In this document: positions 18,017 to 26,918 of the stretch, in pieces
Numbering within the stretch: position 1 is the stretch's first letter
Layout: every line of letters starts with the position of its first letter
Assembly: GCA_910588635.1 (NCBI GenBank)
Contig: CAJUPW010000011.1
Location: 17,924-81,923 of the forward strand
Direction of reading: 5' to 3'
DNA: 64,000 nt
DNA from: an uncultured Oscillospiraceae bacterium
GTDB lineage: Bacteria; Bacillota; Clostridia; Oscillospirales; Oscillospiraceae
Notes under the pieces: generated by a model
Seen by the model: only the letters and a program-made list of their open reading frames with translations
Told to the model about the DNA's origin: nothing
The model's database searches: none
Program-made: the position numbers and the translations under genes

Positions 18017-19458
18017 AGGCCCCTCCTCTCCGGCAATTCGCTCCGCCTGGCGCACAGCGCTCCCAGAGCCAGAAAGACCCAGAACAGGAAGAGCACCCGG
18101 TAGTTGTAGAAGGAGTAATCCGTCATGGCCTGGACCAGAAAGCCCGCCGCCCCGCCGGTAAAGGCCACCTGATTCAGCCGGCTGCTCCAGTCCTTCTCCC
18201 GGCTGAGGCTGACGCACATCATACGGAAATAGACGAACAGCAGAATCAGAAAGACGGCCAGGGCTGCGGCTCCCGCGTCGCAGGTGATCTGGAGAAACAG
18301 GTTGTGGGAGTGGGGGGCGTCGATGCCGTTATAGCTGTAGGCGGGATAGACCATGTTGAAGGCCTCCGCCCCCGGTCCGATGCCGCACAGCCAGTAGTCC
18401 TTCAGCATGTCCAGGGTGCCCATCCAGATGTGGACCCGGTAGGCGGTGGAGGCGTCGGCCAGGTTGCCGATACTGGCAAAGCGGTCGATGACGGTCTTGG
18501 GAAGGGTAAACCACATCAGCGCCAGGGCGGGCGGGATGAGCAGCATCAGCCGGGGGCTGAGCAGGATGAAGAATACCGCCCCCGCAAACAGCAGGCCCAG
18601 CCAGGCCCCCCGGGAAAAGGTGAGGATCATGCACAGGCACATCAGGGCGCAGCACACCAGGTAAAAGGCCCGGCCGGTCCAGCTCTTGGCGGACAGCAGC
18701 TTGGCCCCGCCGATGGGGATGGCCAGGATCAGGTACTGGCCCAGCATATTGGGGTTGTTCAGGGTGGAGGCCACCCGGAACTGGATGGTGGAGAACATGT
18801 CGCTGTCCACCCAGGCCTCCGACTGGTAGCCAAAGCGGAAGAGGTACTGCAAAATGCCCCAGGCCGACACCGTGGCGGCAGCCAGCACCATGGCGGTGAG
18901 GATGGCGTCCAGCTGGGCGCGGCTGTCCACCGCGTTTATCAGCACAACGGCAAAGAGGATAAAGGCCGCCGAGAGCAGGCCGGGTTTCAGGCTGGCGCGC
19001 AGGTTGACGGAGAACAGCGTCCCCGCCATATAGACGGCGGCGTACAGGATGATATATCGGTTGACGGGGGTCCAGACCAGCTTCCGCTCCCGGCTGCGCA
19101 CCAGGGCCAGCAGCAGCGAGCAGCAGCTCACCGCCGTCATCCCCAGCACCGCCATCGTGGGCACCAGGGGAGCTGACATCACGGGCAGCAAGCACCAGAA
19201 CCAGGTGTTGGTGAACACGCTGCCCTTGAACAGCCACTCCAGATGCAGAAGCTCATACAGCCGGCACAGCGCCCCCCGGACGGCTGACCACAGCTTGTAA
19301 AAGACGCTGCCCTCCGACAGCTCCGGGCCCCATCCCGCCGGGTGGAGGAACCACCGGACTATGGCGCTGCCCCGCCACTGCTCTCCGCACCAGCCGCACA
19401 GGGCCATCAGCCAGCGCCAGAGGAAGCTGGCATTTAACATGTTCTTCGCTCGTTCCAT
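18013..19458 (-). CDS. O-antigen ligase/polymerase-like membrane protein
   Basis: 481-residue polytopic membrane protein with at least ten hydrophobic segments. The large loop near the C-terminal third contains GTLDMLKDYWLCGIGPGAEAF and YNGIDAPHSHNLFLQI, typical of Wzy/WaaL O-antigen ligase family proteins (the conserved H-NxxL). In a Gram-positive context it would polymerise or attach a lipid-linked polysaccharide outside the membrane. It lies 3 bases after the flippase gene in the same operon. Polymerase and ligase cannot be told apart by eye. Confidence 0.85.
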   Translation of the reverse strand: MERAKNMLNASFLWRWLMALCGWCGEQWRGSAIVRWFLHPAGWGPELSEGSVFYKLWSAVRGALCRLYELLHLEWLFKGSVFTNTWFWCLLPVMSAPLVPTMAVLGMTAVSCCSLLLALVRSRERKLVWTPVNRYIILYAAVYMAGTLFSVNLRASLKPGLLSAAFILFAVVLINAVDSRAQLDAILTAMVLAAATVSAWGILQYLFRFGYQSEAWVDSDMFSTIQFRVASTLNNPNMLGQYLILAIPIGGAKLLSAKSWTGRAFYLVCCALMCLCMILTFSRGAWLGLLFAGAVFFILLSPRLMLLIPPALALMWFTLPKTVIDRFASIGNLADASTAYRVHIWMGTLDMLKDYWLCGIGPGAEAFNMVYPAYSYNGIDAPHSHNLFLQITCDAGAAALAVFLILLFVYFRMMCVSLSREKDWSSRLNQVAFTGGAAGFLVQAMTDYSFYNYRVLFLFWVFLALGALCARRSELPERRGL

Positions 19459-19461
19459 GGC

Positions 19462-21027
19462 TCAACCTCGTTTCAATATCTTTTTCACCAGAGATACGCA
19501 CAGCCCCGTCTCCTCCACCCGCAGCGCCAGGGTCAGCAGGAAGTAGAGGACCACGCCGGACAGGGCGCACAGGCCCAGGCACAGCAGCTCCCCCGGCTTT
19601 CCCGCCGGGAACAGGGGGGACAGCGCCTCCAACAGGGCCCTTGCGCACAGCCCCATGACGGCGGCGGCCAGCGCCATTTTAAGCAGGTCCCGCAAGGCGG
19701 CTTTGTCCAGCGCCCTTCCGCCCCGGCGCTGGAGGGGCAGGAGCAGCAGAACGGCGTATACCGTGGCTGAAGCGGCCGAGGCCAGAGCCAGCCCCGCCAC
19801 CGAAAGTCCCAGAATACTGCACAGAGCGATATTCACCGCGATGGCCGCGCCCCCCGCCAGGAGGGGCACCTTCCCCTCCTGGCGGGCGAAGTAGGCCCGG
19901 CTGAGGATGTTTTGCACGGCGTAGCCCGCCATGCCCAGGGACATCCAGCTCAGGGCGGAGGAGGTGATGTCCGCCGCGAAGGCGTCAAACTCTCCGCCGC
20001 CGTAAATCAGGGAGATCAGGGGCCTGGCCACCGCCGCCAGTCCCGCCGACATGGGCATGACAAAGAACAGGGTCAGCCGCAAAGTCCGCCGGACGGTCTC
20101 CTGAAAGTCCCCCTCCCGCCCGCCGGCGGTGAGCCGGGACAGCTTGGGGAAAATCACGTTGGTCACCGACAGGACAAACACCCCCGCAATCACCAGATAG
20201 AGGTTGGAGGAGTACTCCAGAGCGGCCACTCCCGCTCCGTCGTACAGGCGGGAGCCGAACCGGGAATTGATGGCCAGAATGATGGGCTGCACCCAGGTGG
20301 ACACCATCACCGGCCCCATGAGGAGCAGCACCTTTTTCATCCCCTCCGACCGCACCTCCAGGCCGGGCCGTAGGGGGCTGTTCAGTTTGCGCAAGGGGGG
20401 CAGGAGGATGGCCCCCTGCAAAAACCAGCCCAGCAGGTAGGCCCCCGCCAGTCCGTAAATGCCCAGCTCGGCGTCCAGGGTAAAAAAGTAGGCGATAATC
20501 ACTAGGTTGGACACCGCCGACATGAGGGCGGGGGCGGTAAAATGGTCCTGGGCCTGGAGCACTCCCACCAGACAGAAGGCCACGCCGGAGAAGAGGACGG
20601 TGGGGAACATCACTCGGGTCAGCGAAACGGCCAGAGCCGCGGTCTGGGGGTCGGAGTAGTCGGCGAAGAGGGCCACGAAGGGTCCGGGGAATACCATCCC
20701 CGCCAGAGTGAGGGCCCCGGTGAGCAAAGCGACCACCGTGAGAAAGCAGCCTGCGAAGCGCAAGGCCTCCTGTTTCCCCTTTTTTTCCAGATACTCGCTG
20801 AACACCGGAATAAAGCAGGCGGCAATGGCGGAGGCGAACACCGCGTCGAAAAATACCCGGGGAATTCGGCTGGCCGTGAAAAAGGCGTTGGCCGCCGGAC
20901 CCGTGCTGTAGTGAACGGCCAGCAGCCTGTCCCGGTAGAGGCCCAGTACCTTGCCGATGAGCGTGACCGCCATCACAAAGCTGACAGTCCTGGCCGCGCT
21001 GTCGTGCCGCTGCTCCAGAGTGTCCAC
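19462..21027 (-). CDS. murJ: MurJ-like lipid flippase (MVF family)
   Basis: 521-residue, about 14-helix MVF/MurJ-family protein that would flip a lipid-linked precursor (lipid II or a polymer repeat unit) across the membrane. Family features are TLIGKVLGLYRDRLLA near residue 23, the ANAFFTASRIPRVFFDAVFASAIAACFIPVF pattern across residues 45-75 (given here in pieces), and LSRLTAGGREGDF. First gene of the leftward surface-polymer operon. The start is uncertain: the GTG at 21027 overlaps the Shine-Dalgarno AAAGGAGG, and the next starts in frame are rare codons. Because of its operon, polymer-unit flipping is as likely as lipid II flipping. Confidence 0.88.
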   Translation of the reverse strand: MDTLEQRHDSAARTVSFVMAVTLIGKVLGLYRDRLLAVHYSTGPAANAFFTASRIPRVFFDAVFASAIAACFIPVFSEYLEKKGKQEALRFAGCFLTVVALLTGALTLAGMVFPGPFVALFADYSDPQTAALAVSLTRVMFPTVLFSGVAFCLVGVLQAQDHFTAPALMSAVSNLVIIAYFFTLDAELGIYGLAGAYLLGWFLQGAILLPPLRKLNSPLRPGLEVRSEGMKKVLLLMGPVMVSTWVQPIILAINSRFGSRLYDGAGVAALEYSSNLYLVIAGVFVLSVTNVIFPKLSRLTAGGREGDFQETVRRTLRLTLFFVMPMSAGLAAVARPLISLIYGGGEFDAFAADITSSALSWMSLGMAGYAVQNILSRAYFARQEGKVPLLAGGAAIAVNIALCSILGLSVAGLALASAASATVYAVLLLLPLQRRGGRALDKAALRDLLKMALAAAVMGLCARALLEALSPLFPAGKPGELLCLGLCALSGVVLYFLLTLALRVEETGLCVSLVKKILKRG

Positions 21028-21049
21028 CTCCTTTAGACATAATCGGTAT

Positions 21050-21078
21050 ATTGTACATCATATGGAACGATTTTTCAA
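21050..21078 (-). promoter_or_regulatory. Promoter of the surface-polymer/zinc operon
   Basis: Minus-strand TTGAAA (21073-21078), 17-base spacer and TACAAT (21050-21055), just upstream of murJ. No other convincing promoter is seen before znuB, about 10 kb downstream. Confidence 0.65.
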
Positions 21079-21138
21079 CCGAAGAATCCTGAATGTTTTG
21101 TGAACTTCTTTTCTCTGCCCTTTTTCCCGTTTTTTCCA

Positions 21139-21167
21139 TTGAAAGAGGCGGACCGCTCTGTTATAAT
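21139..21167 (+). promoter_or_regulatory. Promoter of the SLH-domain surface protein
   Basis: TTGAAA, 17-base spacer and TATAAT, 46 bases before the start codon at 21213 and back-to-back with the promoter of the surface-polymer operon. Confidence 0.8.
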
Positions 21168-21212
21168 GTGGGAAATACCCTTTGGAACACACCCGACAAT
21201 AAGGAGCTTACC

Positions 21213-24020
21213 ATGAGACATACCACTTCCCTCCCCCGCAGAATGGCGGCGCTGCTGCTGACCCTTGTTCTGCTTCTGCCCACTGTCTACGCCGCCGCGG
21301 GTGAGCAAAAGCTGCAGACCACCACCCAGCTCGCCAACGGCCTGACTTACCGCAATACCGTCACCGTCAACAGCGGAAGCCGGGTGGAGAGTTTTTCTTT
21401 GGAGCTGGAGCCGGGCAGCGACGCCTGGCCCATCCTGGCCCAGGCCAGCGGAACGGTCTACGGCGGAGCCAGTATCAACTACGCCGTCTCCCAGGCCCAG
21501 GCCCAGGGCTATCATGTGCTGGGCGCCATCAACACCGATTTCTTCGCCATGTCCACCGGCGTGCCCATCGGTCTGGTGGTGGAAAACGGGATCTATAAGT
21601 CCAGCAACGACGGCGAAAACGCCCTGGCCATTGCCAACGGCCGGGCCGGTATTCTGGACAGGCCCCAGGTGTCTCTGTCCCTCCACAACTACAGCAGCGG
21701 CCTCACCGTCACCCCCAACCACTTCAACAAGACCCGGGGAGAAGGGGGCGGGCTCTACCTGCTCAACGAGCATTTTTCCACCGTCTCCACCCGGGCCCAG
21801 GGCTCCGGCTGGTATGTGCGCATGAAGGCGGCGGCCGACCCCGCCACGGGACGCGCCCCCGGCCTCACAGTCAACTCCACCCTCACCCTGGAGGTCACCG
21901 AGCTGATCCTGTCTGACCAGCCCGTCTCCATCGGCCCGGACGAGTACATCCTCACCGCCACCGCCGGCGATGGTCTGAGCGAGGTTTTCAACAGCTTTCA
22001 GGAGCGGGACCGGATCATTTTGACCACCTACTGTCAGGACCCCGCCCTGTCCGAGGCACGGTGGGCCTGCGGCGTGGGGGACATCATGGTGCGGTACGGC
22101 GTCATCACCGACGACTCCACCTGGGTCTATCGGTCCGACGGCCGTCAGCCCCGCTCCGCATTGGGAATCAAGCCTGACGGGACCATGGTCTTTTACGCTG
22201 TGGACGGCCGGCAGTCGTCCCACTCGGTGGGCCTGACTCAGTACAATCTGGCCGAGGAGCTGCTCCGTCAGGGCTGCGACACGGTGGTCAACCTGGACGG
22301 CGGCGGCTCCACCGCCCTGTCCGTCTGGGTTCCGGGGCAGTCCGGCCCCGCTGTGGTGAACAAGCCCTCCGACGGCCGGGCCAGATCCTGCGCCTCCTAC
22401 CTGCTGCTGGTCACCGACCGGCGAGGCGACGGCCGGGCCGACCGGCTGGTCTCCTCCGACAACGGCCAGGCGGTGCTGGCCGGTTCCTCCCTCTCTCTGT
22501 CCATGCCCAAGGCCGTTGACCTGGGGCTGAATCCGGTAAATGTCAATCTGTCCGCGCCGGCCTACTCCTCCTGGAACGGGCTGGGCGCCGTCCAGAACGG
22601 GGTCTACACCGCCGGCTTTTACCCGGGGACCGACACCATCCTGGTCTCCGCCGGCTCCCTGTCCGGCCAGTTCCAGCTCCATGTGGTGGACCAGCTCACC
22701 GATCTCCAGATCGGCCGGGCCGGTTCCTCCTCTTCCCTGACCTCCCTCACCGTCAGGGGGGGCGAGCAGGTCCAGTTCACCGTTTCGGGCAGCTACTGGG
22801 GCCGCACCGCTTTGCGGGACTTTGGCCCTGTGGCCGTCACCGTTCAGGGCAATGTGGGCACGGTGGACAAAAACGGCCTGTTTACCGCCGCCCAGAACCC
22901 GGGGGCGGGCTCCATCACGTTCTACGCCGGCGGGGTCAGCAAGACGGTCCAGGTCTCCCCCTCCTACGTCCACGACGACGTCGCCCCCGGCCACTGGGCC
23001 TACGACGCGGTGGAGTACTGCTACAACAAAGGCATCGTCCGGGGCGTCAGCGCCACCCAGTTCGGCGCGGGCAGCCCCATGCGCCGGGGCGACTTTATTC
23101 TGATGCTCTATAACGCCGCGGGCAAGCCGGAGGTATCCCAGGGCTGTACCTTCACCGACGTGTCCCCCGACAACTACTTCTATACCGCCCTGGCCTGGGC
23201 GCAGAGCCGGGGGCTGGCCTCCGGCACCGGCAGCGGTCAGTTCTCCCCCTGGAACCACATCACCCGGGAGCAGGCGTTCTCCCTGCTGTACCGCTTCCTG
23301 CCCCTGATCGGCAAGAGCTGCCCCGACGCCCCTCTGTCCGCCCTGGACGCCTTCCAGGACAAGGACAAGGTGGCCGAATACGCCAGGACCGCCACTGCCA
23401 CTCTGGTATCCCAGGGGCTGGTCTCGGGCAGCTCGGGAGTCCTTGATCCCAAGAGCACTCTGACCCGGGCCCAGATGGCCTCTCTGGTCTACCGGGTGCT
23501 GGAGCACACCCCCATCACCGGCCCCCTCCCTGAAACGCCTGACACGCCTTCGGGCGGCTATAAGCTGGCCCTGAGCCAGAGCCAGGCTACCCTGACCTCC
23601 GGCGGCAGCGTCACCCTCACCGCCTCCATCCTGCCCAGCCCCGAGAGCGCCGCCGTCACCTGGACCAGCAGCGACCCCGGCGCCGCCGCCGTCACGGCGA
23701 GCGGGACGGTCACCAACCTCTACCCCGGCACGGGGACCAAGACGGTCACCGTCACCGCCGCCTGGAACGGACTGTCCTCCTCCTGCGAGATCACCTGCAA
23801 GAGCGCCTCCAGGACCGGCACCGTCACCAACGCGGAGCTGGGACTGAACGTCCGATCCGGGCCGGGCACCACCTTCGGCCGGGTGGGCAGCCTGCTTAAC
23901 GGCGACCGGGTGGTAGTCCTGGGGCAGGAGAGCGGCTGGTATCAGATTCTTTTCCGCAACGCTGACAATCAGGCCGCCATCGGCTACGTCTCGGCGGACT
24001 ACCTGACCTTGAATCCCTAA
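21213..24020 (+). CDS. Secreted phosphodiester glycosidase-type protein with SLH, Ig-like and SH3 domains
   Basis: 935-residue surface protein with a Sec signal peptide (first about 30 residues, ending TVYAAA). Domains in order: an NAGPA/DUF2233 phosphodiester glycosidase domain (about 70-420), with NTDFFAMSTGVPIG and the signature NLDGGGST at 360-367; a beta-rich linker (about 430-580); three SLH repeats (about 585-765, e.g. FTDVSPDNYFYTALAWAQSR, ITREQAFSLLYRFL); a BIG2-type Ig-like domain (about 785-865); and a C-terminal SH3b domain with LNVRSGPGTTFGRVG. NAGPA-type enzymes cleave sugar-phosphodiester bonds, so teichoic-acid-like or sugar-phosphate substrates are possible. The SLH repeats should bind the pyruvylated polymer made by the divergent operon. 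The ATG at 21213 follows AAGGAG; the longer open frame is promoter sequence. Confidence 0.9.
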   Translation: MRHTTSLPRRMAALLLTLVLLLPTVYAAAGEQKLQTTTQLANGLTYRNTVTVNSGSRVESFSLELEPGSDAWPILAQASGTVYGGASINYAVSQAQAQGYHVLGAINTDFFAMSTGVPIGLVVENGIYKSSNDGENALAIANGRAGILDRPQVSLSLHNYSSGLTVTPNHFNKTRGEGGGLYLLNEHFSTVSTRAQGSGWYVRMKAAADPATGRAPGLTVNSTLTLEVTELILSDQPVSIGPDEYILTATAGDGLSEVFNSFQERDRIILTTYCQDPALSEARWACGVGDIMVRYGVITDDSTWVYRSDGRQPRSALGIKPDGTMVFYAVDGRQSSHSVGLTQYNLAEELLRQGCDTVVNLDGGGSTALSVWVPGQSGPAVVNKPSDGRARSCASYLLLVTDRRGDGRADRLVSSDNGQAVLAGSSLSLSMPKAVDLGLNPVNVNLSAPAYSSWNGLGAVQNGVYTAGFYPGTDTILVSAGSLSGQFQLHVVDQLTDLQIGRAGSSSSLTSLTVRGGEQVQFTVSGSYWGRTALRDFGPVAVTVQGNVGTVDKNGLFTAAQNPGAGSITFYAGGVSKTVQVSPSYVHDDVAPGHWAYDAVEYCYNKGIVRGVSATQFGAGSPMRRGDFILMLYNAAGKPEVSQGCTFTDVSPDNYFYTALAWAQSRGLASGTGSGQFSPWNHITREQAFSLLYRFLPLIGKSCPDAPLSALDAFQDKDKVAEYARTATATLVSQGLVSGSSGVLDPKSTLTRAQMASLVYRVLEHTPITGPLPETPDTPSGGYKLALSQSQATLTSGGSVTLTASILPSPESAAVTWTSSDPGAAAVTASGTVTNLYPGTGTKTVTVTAAWNGLSSSCEITCKSASRTGTVTNAELGLNVRSGPGTTFGRVGSLLNGDRVVVLGQESGWYQILFRNADNQAAIGYVSADYLTLNP

Positions 24021-24061
24021 AAAACCCGCGTCCCCGGAAATTCCCGGGGACGCGGGTTTTT
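24021..24061. terminator. Bidirectional terminator after the SLH protein gene
   Basis: 17-bp perfect stem (AAAACCCGCGTCCCCGG and its complement at 24044-24060) with a 6-base loop between convergent genes. Confidence 0.9.
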
Positions 24062-24068
24062 ACATCGT

Positions 24069-25058
24069 TTACAGCCCGTTTACCACAAAGCCGGGCCGCC
24101 GGCCCTCCATCAGCAGCTTGACGGAGCTCCACATGTTCCGGTGGGCCCGGCGAAAGACGCCGCCGGTGATCCCGCCCAGGTGGGGAGAAAAGACGGCCCG
24201 GTCCGCCGCCTCGGGGGGCAGGTCCACCAGGGGATGGTCTGCCGGGGTGGGCTCTGGGTCAAACGTATCGATGGCAACGCCCCCCAGCCGGCCATTGATG
24301 AGCGCCCGGCGCACAGCCAGGTTGTCCACCAGCTGGCCCCGGGCGGTGTTCACCAGAATGGCCCCCGGCTTGACATGGGACAAAAATTCCTCATTGACCA
24401 TATGGGTGGTCTGTTCGTTGACGGCGCAGTGGAGGGAGAGAATATCACAGCGCCCGGCCAGCTCCTCCAGGGGCAGGTATTCTACCCCCAGCTCCGCCTC
24501 CGCCTCGGGCGGGCGGCGGTGGGCGGTGTAGTAGTACAGCTTGCAGCCGAAGGGACGCAGCAGCTTCGCCGCGGCGGCACCGATGTCCCCCAGGCCGATG
24601 ATGCCCACGGTCTGCTCCCCCAGCTCCGGGGCGCTGGACACCATGAACCGCTCCTTGAACCTGATCTGCTCCCCCGCCAGGACAGCCCGGTGGCCGGTAA
24701 CTCCGCACCGCAATGCCATGAGCATGAGCATCACCGCGTGCTCGGCCACGGAGGCGGCGTTGCAGCCCTTGTTGTTGCACACAAAGACGCCCTTCTCCCG
24801 GGCGGCCTCAATGTCGATGGCGTTGAAGGCCACCCCCTCGGAGTGGATCATTTTCAGATTGGGCAGCAGGTCCATCATCTCCCGGCCGACGGGGGTGATG
24901 GCGTCAGCGAAGATCACCTCCGCGTCCGGGTTGTCCGCCGCCGCGCGGAGAGACGGGGCGGGCGCGCCGCAGAATACCAGCTCCACAGGCATGTCCCTGA
25001 CAAAGTCGGGGAGGAACAGGTCGTAGCGGGCCTTCGGCCCGAAAATAAGAATTTTCAT
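24069..25058 (-). CDS. D-isomer-specific 2-hydroxyacid dehydrogenase family protein
   Basis: 329-residue NAD-dependent dehydrogenase. The Rossmann motif VGIIGLGDIGAAAAKLL lies near residue 150. The catalytic set is present: Arg in VNTARGQLVD, Glu in FDPEPTPADHPL, His in FSPHLGGITGGVFRRA. The substrate is unknown (glycerate, D-lactate or phosphoglycerate are possible). The ATG at 25058 overlaps the prmA stop (ATGA), so it is co-translated with prmA as the last gene of the DUF1836-degV-prmA operon. A second member of this family is at 39109. Confidence 0.9.
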   Translation of the reverse strand: MKILIFGPKARYDLFLPDFVRDMPVELVFCGAPAPSLRAAADNPDAEVIFADAITPVGREMMDLLPNLKMIHSEGVAFNAIDIEAAREKGVFVCNNKGCNAASVAEHAVMLMLMALRCGVTGHRAVLAGEQIRFKERFMVSSAPELGEQTVGIIGLGDIGAAAAKLLRPFGCKLYYYTAHRRPPEAEAELGVEYLPLEELAGRCDILSLHCAVNEQTTHMVNEEFLSHVKPGAILVNTARGQLVDNLAVRRALINGRLGGVAIDTFDPEPTPADHPLVDLPPEAADRAVFSPHLGGITGGVFRRAHRNMWSSVKLLMEGRRPGFVVNGL

Positions 25059-25996
25059 CGTCTCGCCTCCAGAGCCGCCCAGCCGTTTTTCTCCCGCTTT
25101 CCGGTAACGGTGAGGCCCGCCCGCTTCAAGGCCGCCTCCACCTCGCCTGCCCGAACATCGATGATGCCGGAGCACAGAAAGATCCCGTCCTCCTCCAGCA
25201 GGCCGGGCGCCTGGGGGGCCAGGGGGATGATGACATCGGCCACAATGTTGGCCAGCACCAGATGATACCGTTTCCGGGCCAGCTCGACCGCCAGGGCGGT
25301 GTCAGAGAGCACGTTGCCCGCCCGGACGGTGTATCGGTCCTTCCCGATACCGTTGAGGGCGGCGTTCTCGTAGGCCACGTCCACCGCCTTGGGGTCGATG
25401 TCCACGGCGACGGCGCTTTTTGCCCCCAGGCACAGGGCGGCGATGGACAAAATACCGCTGCCGCAGCCCAGGTCCAGCACGTCCCGGCCGGGGACGGTGT
25501 GCTCCTCCACCCCCTCCAGGCACAGCTGGGTGGAGGCGTGGGAGCCGGTGCCGAAGGTAAGGCCCGGGTTGAGATAGAAGGGCACCCGCCCGTGGGGCAC
25601 AGGCTCCTCCCGCATCCACTGAGGCACCACATAGAGCCGCCGGCCGATCTCCAGCGGCTTATAATATTTCTGCCAGCTGTAGGCCCAGTCGTTGTCGGCC
25701 AGAGGGGCGGCGGTGTACTCGCAGTTCAGCCCCCGGGTATACTGCTCCAGCTGAGCATGTCCGTCGTCGTCATCGGTGACATAGAACTTCACCCGGGCAG
25801 CTCCGCGCATCCGGTCCAGCAGCTCCTGGTCCACGTAGTCCCAGCACTGCCGGTTCTGCTCCAGGAAAGTGAGGAATTCCCCCTCGTCCTCAATGACCAG
25901 ACTGTCCATCCCGGCGGCCGCCAGTCTGGCGCATACTTCGTCCAGCTTGTCCGGCGTGGTATTGACGGCTATTTCAAGCCATTTGATCTCGTCCAT
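25055..25996 (-). CDS. prmA: Ribosomal protein L11 methyltransferase
   Basis: 313-residue SAM-dependent methyltransferase that trimethylates ribosomal protein L11. The N-terminal substrate-recruiting domain (MDEIKWLEIAVNTTPDKLDE) is followed by the catalytic domain with PGLTFGTGSHASTQLCLE, motif I VLDLGCGSGILSIAA, AVDIDPKAVDVAYENA and LVLANIVADVI. These are PrmA hallmarks. The ATG at 25996 is chosen because the family starts here; the longer frame is upstream noncoding sequence. The family is often linked to the RsmE gene, which is absent here. Confidence 0.94.
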   Translation of the reverse strand: MDEIKWLEIAVNTTPDKLDEVCARLAAAGMDSLVIEDEGEFLTFLEQNRQCWDYVDQELLDRMRGAARVKFYVTDDDDGHAQLEQYTRGLNCEYTAAPLADNDWAYSWQKYYKPLEIGRRLYVVPQWMREEPVPHGRVPFYLNPGLTFGTGSHASTQLCLEGVEEHTVPGRDVLDLGCGSGILSIAALCLGAKSAVAVDIDPKAVDVAYENAALNGIGKDRYTVRAGNVLSDTALAVELARKRYHLVLANIVADVIIPLAPQAPGLLEEDGIFLCSGIIDVRAGEVEAALKRAGLTVTGKREKNGWAALEARR

Positions 25997-26045
25997 AGCA
26001 TTCTCCTTGTCGCGCCTCGCCTGTCCGCGGCGGCTCAGACGCTTC

Positions 26046-26918
26046 TTACCGTTCAGTTCCAGCGTAGAACAGGGCCACGGTGCCCGGTCCGGAGTGGGCT
26101 CCGATAACGGGCCCCACATAGTTGATATAGACCTCTTCCACCCCGAAGCGGTTCTTCACCATGTCGGCCACGGTCCGGGCGTCCTCCAGGCAGTCACCGT
26201 GGCTGATAAAGACGGTGAGGCTGCCCGAATCCAGAGCGGTCTGCTCCATCTTGTCCACCAGGGCCTTGAGGGAGGCCTGACGGCCTCGGGCCTTGCCGAT
26301 GTTGATGAGGTGGCCCTCGTCGTCCACATGGAGCACGGGCTTGATCTGGAGCATGGTGCCCACCACCGCGGTGGCGGCGGAGATGCGGCCGCCCCGCTTG
26401 AGGAAGTGGAGGTCGTCCACGGTAAACTGGTGGCATATATTCAGCCTGTGCTCCTCAATCCAGTCCCGGACCTCCTCGATGGAACGGCCCCGCTCCCGCT
26501 CCCGGGCGGCGTACCACACCAGCAGGCCCTGGCCCAGAGAGGCGCACAGGGTGTCAACGGTATACAGCTTCCGCTCGGGGTATCTGGCGCTCAGCTCCTC
26601 CACCGCCAGGCGGGAGGAGTTATATGTGGTGGACAGCCCGGAGGAGAAGGCCAGAACCAGCACATCCTTCCCCGCCTGGAGCAAGGGCTCCAGGGCCTCC
26701 ACATACTGGGCCACATTGACGGCGTTGGTGGTGGCCACATCGCCGGCGCGCAGCCGTTCGTAAAAAACATGGGGGTCCATCTCCCGGTTGTCCGGGTAGT
26801 TTCGATAGGTCTGGTTGTCCAGCACAAAGCCCAGAGGGAGGACCTCAACGTTCAGCTTCCGCACCATGTCGGCAGACAAATCGGCGGAGGAGTCGGTCAA
26901 AATAACAAAATCAGACAT
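26046..26918 (-). CDS. DegV family fatty-acid-binding protein
   Basis: 290-residue DegV protein, the type that carries fatty acids to the FakA acyl kinase for phospholipid synthesis. Signatures are MSDFVILTDSSADL at the start, AFSSGLSTTYNSS near residue 88, and a C-terminal HSGPGTVALFY. No fakA lies nearby. The ATG at 26918 has AAGGAG 8 bases upstream and overlaps the last 8 bases of the DUF1836 gene, indicating translational coupling. Confidence 0.92.
   Translation of the reverse strand: MSDFVILTDSSADLSADMVRKLNVEVLPLGFVLDNQTYRNYPDNREMDPHVFYERLRAGDVATTNAVNVAQYVEALEPLLQAGKDVLVLAFSSGLSTTYNSSRLAVEELSARYPERKLYTVDTLCASLGQGLLVWYAARERERGRSIEEVRDWIEEHRLNICHQFTVDDLHFLKRGGRISAATAVVGTMLQIKPVLHVDDEGHLINIGKARGRQASLKALVDKMEQTALDSGSLTVFISHGDCLEDARTVADMVKNRFGVEEVYINYVGPVIGAHSGPGTVALFYAGTER

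Noticed and set aside
21075..23507. 810-codon open frame antisense to the SLH surface protein
   Set aside because: Shadow of GC-rich third positions, with no domain or start site; the plus-strand gene is certain.
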